Source: Cryptomeria japonica
Lineage: Eukaryota > Streptophyta > Pinopsida > Cupressales > Cupressaceae
Assembly: GCF_030272615.1 (NCBI RefSeq)
Contig: NC_081405.1
Span: 473,668,008 to 473,732,007, forward strand
DNA: 64,000 bases
Direction: 5' to 3'
Of this stretch, positions 57,830 to 64,000 are shown one piece after another (position 1 is the stretch's first letter; every line of letters starts with the position of its first letter). Below the pieces are notes generated by a model. It searched no databases, was not told the DNA's origin, and worked only from the letters and a program-made list of their open reading frames with translations. Position numbers and translations under genes: made by a program.

Positions 57830-59160
57830 TAGCTTAGCACTTTTACCTTTTCATCGAGCCTTATTTTGTTTCGCCATTTCGTGGGCTTTATCCCATGAGC
57901 ATTTTTCCTTTGTGAAACTACGCCAGGCATTAGATGGGACTCAAACTGCTCAGCCTTTAACTCTCACCTGGATAGTCAGCCTTTTCACTAACCGCACTTC
58001 AACCCGACAGCTAACGGTTCTTTGCTATTTTGCAGAGCTTAATCTGCATTCAACTTTAGGCTGCGAAACAACGTGAACCATCCTTTAAGTGAGACCTTTA
58101 TACTGGCTCACTTACCCCACTCTTCCACTGGTTACTGGATACCACGTGGCACTCAACCATTTGCCCTGGGAAACTCTTTAAGTTTAATTCAGAGTCAACC
58201 ACATGTTATATTTCTTTTATAACCGCCAGTTACACCTTGGCGCCTTCAATCTCTTCTGAAAACACATGTCCATATACATGTCACCGTCTATCCTGACACC
58301 TAGACAAATCCCTTTTACTTTTGCCATTTCACGAAGCATATCCTTCAAACATCTTACAAGCGCGAAATAATGCCAGTCATTAGATTAAGATGAAGTTGAT
58401 CTTCCTTTAACTTCATGTTTTATTTGCCTTTGGAAATGAAAAACCTTTTCACCATTTCACAGAGCATAAAGCGTGAGCACTTTACCTTTGCGAATTCACG
58501 TGTGTCATCTGATCAAATGAGACTTGATCGGTCTTTACACTCTGAACTGACTCCGGCAAATGTGGGCCCTCTGACTCAACCCCAAACACCTGGCATCTAG
58601 TCGTTTTCCAAGCTGACATGTCAGTCTTTCATTTGCTGAGAGAAAAACATTAGGTTCCTCCTCATTTTTGCCACCTATATCTATCAGAACACCTTTTATC
58701 CTGCAACATGACTCACTTCTGGGACCCACCTTCTTTTAACTCTCAGACTTGCCTTGCTGACTATTGCAGTTTCTGCCATGTGCAATCATCTTACTCACCT
58801 TTTAGACTAGTTGGACTATCTACTTGGAGTGCCATGTCATTTCGCCATTTTGCAGAGGATAACTGTCGAGCTTTTTTATCTTGTGAAACAGTGCGAACCA
58901 TCGGATCAAATTGAAAATGACCATCCTTTAAGGAAACCCTTTAGAAAATTCTTCACAGGCTGGGCCCCACCACCTTTTCACTATTTCGCGAAAGGTATTT
59001 TACTCATGAGTTCAGGCTACAAAATAGCGCCAGCCATTGGATGAAATCTGAGATGACCATCTTTTAAGTGAGACCCTTTTCGCCATTTTGAATGCATTTC
59101 CTTTTCGGCTTGTCGCGGGTCTCAAACCACGCGCAACTTTGCCTAGCGAAATAGAGAAAA
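57830..59160. repeat. Diverged tandem array with hairpin-prone TTTCGC/GCGAAA units
   Basis: About seven imperfect units of 100-250 bp each contain a TTTCGCCATTT- or TTTCGCGAAA-like block, a gagcat..gag block, a tgtgaaac/gcgaaat block, gccagccatt or gaaccatc, and agacttgatc or agatgaccatc. The TTTCGC and GCGAAA pieces are inverted with respect to each other. The array lies between the Gypsy-1 integrase end and the additional ORF, in the hypervariable 3' region known in Tat-type elements. Confidence 0.65.
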
Positions 59161-59658
59161 CCATAGATTTTCCTGAAAGATGCACACAACTTAATGGGCC
59201 TGACAACATTAGGAGGAAAATAAGTATAAAGCATAAAATTTATGATTAATTCACAAGACCGGCTAGGCAAATGACAAGGGGGGACACTTCTTACAAACCT
59301 GAGACCCATTACTTAAGTGGATAAAGTAACGAAGAATTAGAAACCAGGGGCTTTCAATATTTTGCAAAAATATTGGAGAATTTGAAATTAAAAACCTAAA
59401 ACCCCTAAGACCTAACACAGAGTTGAAGCAACTGACAGCAGGTCTAATTCAAAATTTTAAAATTTAGCCAACTTATGGGAAAGGAAAACCCATTTTTTAA
59501 ACAGTAATAACAGCGGCTCTGACTTGAGATGGTTGATCGCAAGGTCAACACAAGAAAACTTAGAAAACTCTAGAGAAACAGACCAAAACATAGACCCAAA
59601 CAGAAAAGCAGGAAAGAAACAAAATATGTACAAACAAAGGACCTACTATGCATGGACA

Positions 59659-61050
59659 TTAAGAGAAATAATGTTTCAGGAATTGTCCATGCACTAGAAA
59701 TTCATGTATTTCATCATTCATATTCATCACAAAATATGAATCCTTACCATTTAAGTCACAAACCACAAAAGGGCCAATCCACAGTGATTCAAATTTCTTG
59801 TGCTTTCCTTTATCCTATCCTTTTGCATTCCACTGAAGAACCATGTCATCAATTTGAAACTTCCTTAATGATGTCCTCTTATCAAAAAGGTATTTGGACT
59901 ACAATTGGATCTTCTGATTTCTCATATGGGCCGAAGTTCTAAGCTCTTCCATCTCAACAATTTGGATCATTCTATTTTCCATCGGTTCAGATATTTCCAT
60001 ATCCTCATTTCACAAGAATTTATAAACTGGAAGAAGATTGTTTACTGGCAATCTGACTTGGGCACCATAGACTAGTTCAAAAGGTGACATTCCAATAGCC
60101 CTTTTGACTGTTATTCTATCTGCCCACAAAGCTAACTTCAATTTTTGATCCCAAGATCTTTTATTTTCTTCCAGGATTTTCTTAATGATGTTCAAAAGGC
60201 TTTTATTGCTAGATTTTGCTTGTCCATTCCCCTGAGGATGATAAGGTGAAGAGTAAGACATGAGTATTCCATGACTAGTACAGAATCCTACAAACTCTTC
60301 TGATCTGAAACTCATGGCATTATCCATTACCAATTTAGCAGGTGTTCCAAACCTAGTTATTACATTGTCCATTAGGAAATCAATGACAACCTTACTTGTA
60401 GCTCTTCTTGTAGGAATAGCTTCTATCCATTTTGTAAAGTAGTCAGTGGCTACTATGATCCATCTATGACCTCTCCCTGACCTCTCAACAATTTCTCCAA
60501 TAAAGTCAATGCCCCATTGAACAAAAGGAGCTTCCACAGAGACTGGATTTAGAGGTAAGGCTCCTTCATACTTCAACTTGGATGAAAATTTTTGACATGG
60601 GTCACATTTCCAAATATATGCATGGGTATCTTTGAATAAAGTAGGCCAAAAGTATCCAACCCGGATTATCTTACCAGTAGTTGTTTTGGCAGAGTAATGA
60701 CCCCCACATACTCCATCATGCATTTCAGTCAACACCCGTTTAGCTTGGAATTCATCCAAACACATTAGTAGCTCTCCATCTCTTTTTCTCCAGAACAAAT
60801 CACCTTGAATGAGCACATACTTTTGGGACTTGAGTTTCAAAGTTCTTTTCTGATTATGTGTCATTTCTTCTGAGAATGCAGCATCTCTTAAAAATCGGAC
60901 TATCTCTGAGTACCAAGGTTGCCTTTCAATGCTAGTGACTAAAGCACCTCTAACTTCAACATTATGTATTTCTACATTCATAAGATTAGACTCAGTCATG
61001 AGCTTAGCCAAACCTAAACCTCTCACCAATTTGGTGATCTTTATTTCCAA
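59659..61050 (-). pseudogene. Gypsy-1 integrase
   Basis: HHCC zinc region at about 60730-60580 (HDGVCGGHYSAKTT, CDPCQKF), DDE core with WGIDFIGEIVER (first Asp), LVMDNAMSFRSEEF (second Asp) and YHPQGNGQAKSSNKSL (where the family's Glu is replaced by Lys), and a C-terminal part to the TAA at 59659 (LFDKRTSLRKFQIDDMVL, KFESLWIGPFVV). No chromodomain is present, which fits Tat/Athila-type rather than chromovirus. The frame from 61050 to 60010 is open (346 codons); stops follow. Loss of the catalytic Glu makes it inactive. Confidence 0.85.
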
Positions 61051-62196
61051 GTCAAATTCTTGAATTCTATTAATCCATCTGCATCTTTTCCCAGTAACCT
61101 TAGACTAGGACAAAATATCCTTAACTGCAGCATGTGAGACATAGGCAGTGATATTTGCATTCACCAAATATGGCCTAAAAGCTTTGACAGCTTTGACCAA
61201 AGCGTAAGCTTGTTTTTCCATGGTTTCATATTTTAGTTCTGCTACTTGCAAAGACTTGCTCTAGAAGGCTATAGGATGTTCATATCCCTCATCCTCCTTT
61301 TGTAACAATACTGTTTCTACTATATGATATGAAGTAAAGGAAAACAAAGAAAAGGGCTTACTGTAATCAGGAGATTTTAACATTGGTGCTTCCTGAATTG
61401 CCTTCTTAATTTCAGCAAAAGCTTTTGAGGCTTCTTGGTCCCAAAAAAATTTGGTATCCTTCTTGAGCAGCTTGACAATAGGCTTCACTATCTCTGCAAA
61501 GTTTGCAATGAATCTCCTAACAAAATTCACTTTGTCTAGAAAGGATTGAATACCTTTTACATTCTTAGGTTCAGACACCTTATTTATTGCTTCAATTCTT
61601 TCAGGGTCTATCCTTACCCCTTCCTCGGAAACGATGTGTCCCAATAGTTTTCCCTCAGTGACTCCAAAATGACATTTCTTGGGATTTAGTGACACACAAG
61701 ATTCCAAGGCTTTATTGAACACCTTCTCCAAATGTCCACAATGATCATCAGCCTTCTTAGAGAAGTAGGTTAGATAATCTTGATAAACCACCATGATGAT
61801 GTTAATGAATTCTTTGAAAGCTACATCCATGGCTCTCTGAAATGTAGCTCCAACATTTTTTAATCCGAATGGCATTCTCACATAAACATATGTTCTCCAT
61901 GGAGTAGTGAAGGCCATTTTAAACTGTTTAGATTCCTTCACTAACACTTGATTGTATCCTGAGAAACCATCCATCATGGATAAAAGGTCACATCCTGTCA
62001 CTCTCTGTAGCATGGCTTCCATATTTTGGGATGAGTAGTTATCCTTCAAGGAAGCAACATTTAAATTCCTAAAATCTACACACAATCTAATGTCCCCATT
62101 CTTCTTCCTTACTGGGACCAGATTGGAGACCAATGAAGAATGTCTTATAGGTTTGATAATCCCCCCTTCTCTTAATTTAGTCAACTCCTTCTGCAT
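61051..62196 (-). pseudogene. Gypsy-1 reverse transcriptase and RNase H
   Basis: RT: VPVRKKNGDIRLCVDFRNLN, LLSMMDGFSGYNQV (first catalytic Asp), MPFGLKNVGATFQRAMD. The YxDD box reads YQDY (61774-61785), so the last Asp is Tyr. The connection and RNase H region follow (GHIVSEEGVRIDPERIEAI, FFWDQEASKAF). The first RNase H Asp is also Tyr (TSYHIV at 61324-61332). The frame is open from 62196 to 61261, then stops. Both substitutions are GAT to TAT. With these changes neither activity is expected. Confidence 0.87.
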
Positions 62197-62204
62197 CTTA
62201 GCTT

Positions 62205-63141
62205 CTAATAAGGGATTAATGGGTCTCTGTTCTGTCCAGAAGGCTTAACATCTGGAAGTAAAGGAACTTCATGCTGAAAAAGATCTTGTCTATACGCCTT
62301 TAGGTCCTCATAAGACCAAGAAAAAACATGTTTATACTTCCTCAATAAATTAATAAGATTACTTCTGACATGAGAGGGTAGTTTCTTGCCAATATATACT
62401 AACTTAGGGGATGATTGAGTCCCCAAATTTACCTCCTCTAATTCTTCCAATTTGGTGGTAGACTGCTGATGTAAGTGACTATCATTGTAACTAAACATGC
62501 TCTCCAACTCTACCAGCCCTTTAGGTATTTCATTAGTTTCCAACTGGACCAAATCATTTCCAAATACTGTCTCCCTATTATCTACCACCTCCACCAATGC
62601 ATTACAATCAATCTTTTGTCCATCATAATCATCAACACATTGAATAAACCTAAGAATGTCTTCATCATCAGCAAAAACTTGCCAATTGTACACATTATCA
62701 GGAATAGCAGGCCTAGATTTTATTTCCACAGTGGAAATACCAGTTAGTGTTGCATCATCATTTTTCAAAGCAACATTAGCTAGGAAATCTGCCAGAATAT
62801 TTTTTGCTCGCTCTATCCAATTAATAGAAAATGCATCAAAATGCTCAATAACATCCCAAATAACATGTTTATACTTCTTTAATCTATCATTCTTGGATGC
62901 ATATTTAGATCTCACCTAAGAGACAACCAATTCTGAATCCCCCATCACTTTCAACAGCTAGATTCCATGCCTTTTTGCAACCTCAAGTCCCAGTAATAGT
63001 TTTTCATATTCTGCAGTATTATTTGTGCACTGGAAGGCCAACAAAAATGAATACTTAAAAGTTATACCTGATGGGGATACAAAAAGAACCCCTGCTCTAG
63101 ATCCTTCTTTGGAGCAAGCTCCATCGAAATACATCTGCCAC
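62205..63141 (-). pseudogene. Gypsy-1 extra RNase H domain located before RT
   Basis: On the minus strand, directly after the protease: MYFDGACSKEGSRAGVLF (first Asp, 63123-63125), CTNNTAEYEKLLLGL (Glu, about 63015), KVMGDSELVV (Asp, about 62935) and NILADFLANVAL (last Asp, about 62790). This is the RVT_3/archaeal-like RNase H seen as a second RNase H in Tat/Ogre-type elements. All four acidic residues are kept. Two TAG stops (about 62955 and 62917) interrupt it. It is followed by the acidic spacer (VNLGTQSSPKLVYIG, FSWSYEDLKAY) and, after a one-base slip near 62235, by RT. In described Tat/Ogre elements this domain normally follows RT-RNase H. Confidence 0.8.
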
Positions 63142-63660
63142 AGTCCATACTGTTGTGCTTGTAATTCGACCACAATAGGGTTAGTATTCTTCAATTGAGG
63201 TAAAATTGGTTGAAGTCTAAAGTTATCTAGATCTACATCAATCATACAATTTAGCATACTAGGGTCTACATTTTCAATTACCCTAGGAGCTCGTGGCTCT
63301 CTGTACAATTTGACATGATTTCCATTAATTGGAATGGTGGCATAGGATAAGTCCACTTGAACATTTCCTCCTACTGCTGCTACCCATTGCTTGGAAAGTA
63401 AAATACCATAGTGGGGTTTAGTGTCAGTAACAATAACATCCATTTTGTAAGTGGCCTCAGGGAATGTTGCTATTTTTACCTCAATATCTTTCATTGTGCC
63501 TATCACAGGCACTTCCCAGTTATCCATAGCATAACATTTTCCATACATAATAGTTACTGACAGTCCTAATTCTTTCATAACACCATAGGGCATTACATTA
63601 GCAACAGCTCCTGAATCTATCATGCAGTTTTTTATTAATCGGTTGTTTACTGAGAAAGTA
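63142..63660 (-). pseudogene. Gypsy-1 aspartic protease
   Basis: MIDSGAVANVMPYGVMKELG with the Asp-Ser-Gly active site (about 63615), then VIGTMKDIEVKIATF and YGILLSKQWVAAVGG, the second half of the fold. The register is open from 63623 to 62958 and runs directly into the extra RNase H without a stop, showing one polyprotein. Confidence 0.8.
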
Positions 63661-64000
63661 ACATAGAAAGGATCTACCTATGAAGGCTCCTGAGTTATAG
63701 TGGTTCCAACATATACCTCTAGGGTTTGGAACTCTGATTCCTTTCCCTTTCTAGCTGAACTGGTAGGTAGGACTGTGTCACTATCAGATATACTAGAAAA
63801 TAAAGACAAGGTTGCATCCCTATGTTCTTTAATATTCAGTAATTCTACTAATGGGACAATGACCTTCATTTGAGTAAGAGCTTGAGCCATGTCAAATGTA
63901 GAACTATTTCTTATTTCAGTGCTTGCTCTAACTCTTTCTGTCTTGAGCTGACTTGCCTTTTTCACTGTTGCAGCCCCTTGTATATCACCAATATTTTTAT
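63661..64000 (-). pseudogene. Gypsy-1 gag-protease linker (partial)
   Basis: FDMAQALTQMKVIVPLVELL, SSARKGKESE and VYVGTTITQEPS, the linker typical of Tat-type Gypsy elements between gag and protease. A TAG at 63678 separates it from the protease in the same register. The gag core lies beyond the window. Confidence 0.7.

Overview
This is plant nuclear DNA. It is dominated by nested, decayed retrotransposons of plant lineages (L1-type LINEs, Copia-like and Ty3/Gypsy LTR elements, an hAT-like transposase) and contains one intact-looking plant gene, a PAR1-family secreted protein with three GT-AG introns. The density of old, stop-riddled elements and the long spacers suggest a large seed-plant genome. 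I lean towards a gymnosperm, but the sequence alone does not prove it.

Layout. 1-449 and 8187-11857 are two parts of LINE-A (+ strand), split by a non-autonomous LTR element (E1, 450-8156). E1 has 1.1 kb LTRs, a gag-like zinc-knuckle frame, no pol, and a second frame of about 1,024 codons (3297-6371) with its own TATA-like box upstream. 12069-13781 holds another unusual frame (E2). 14010-14620 is a gutted copy of the PAR1 locus found at 27.4-29.6 kb. 15376-16563 (-) is a decayed L1 ORF1-like frame. 19819-25777 (-) is LINE-B, nearly complete, bounded by a 16-bp target-site duplication. 27874-28874 (-) is the PAR1 gene, with tandem repeats upstream. 30027-32167 and 38394-40121 are two halves of a third unusual frame (E3), split by a complete Ty3/Gypsy chromovirus (32168-38388, -, AAAAG duplication). 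41706-45123 is a fourth such frame (E4), alignable by eye with E3. 46153-48634 (-) is an hAT-like transposase pseudogene. 49540-53690 (-) is a Tat-type Gypsy gag/protease/G-patch region cut off before RT. 54.1-59.2 kb contains tandem arrays and a coiled-coil additional ORF belonging to a second Tat-like Gypsy element, whose pol (59659-64000, -) runs out of the window.

Main themes. (1) Four frames E1-E4 share one architecture: an alpha-helical N-terminal domain of about 250-350 residues, then an acidic/Lys-rich linker, then a coiled coil. They lack pol and sit in different element contexts. This is my best candidate for an under-described system. (2) The second Gypsy element has an extra RNase H domain between protease and RT. 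(3) Nearly all reading-frame damage is Trp/Gln/Arg codon to stop (TAG/TGA) with few frameshifts, the signature expected from cytosine deamination of methylated elements. No functional rRNA, tRNA or CRISPR locus was seen.
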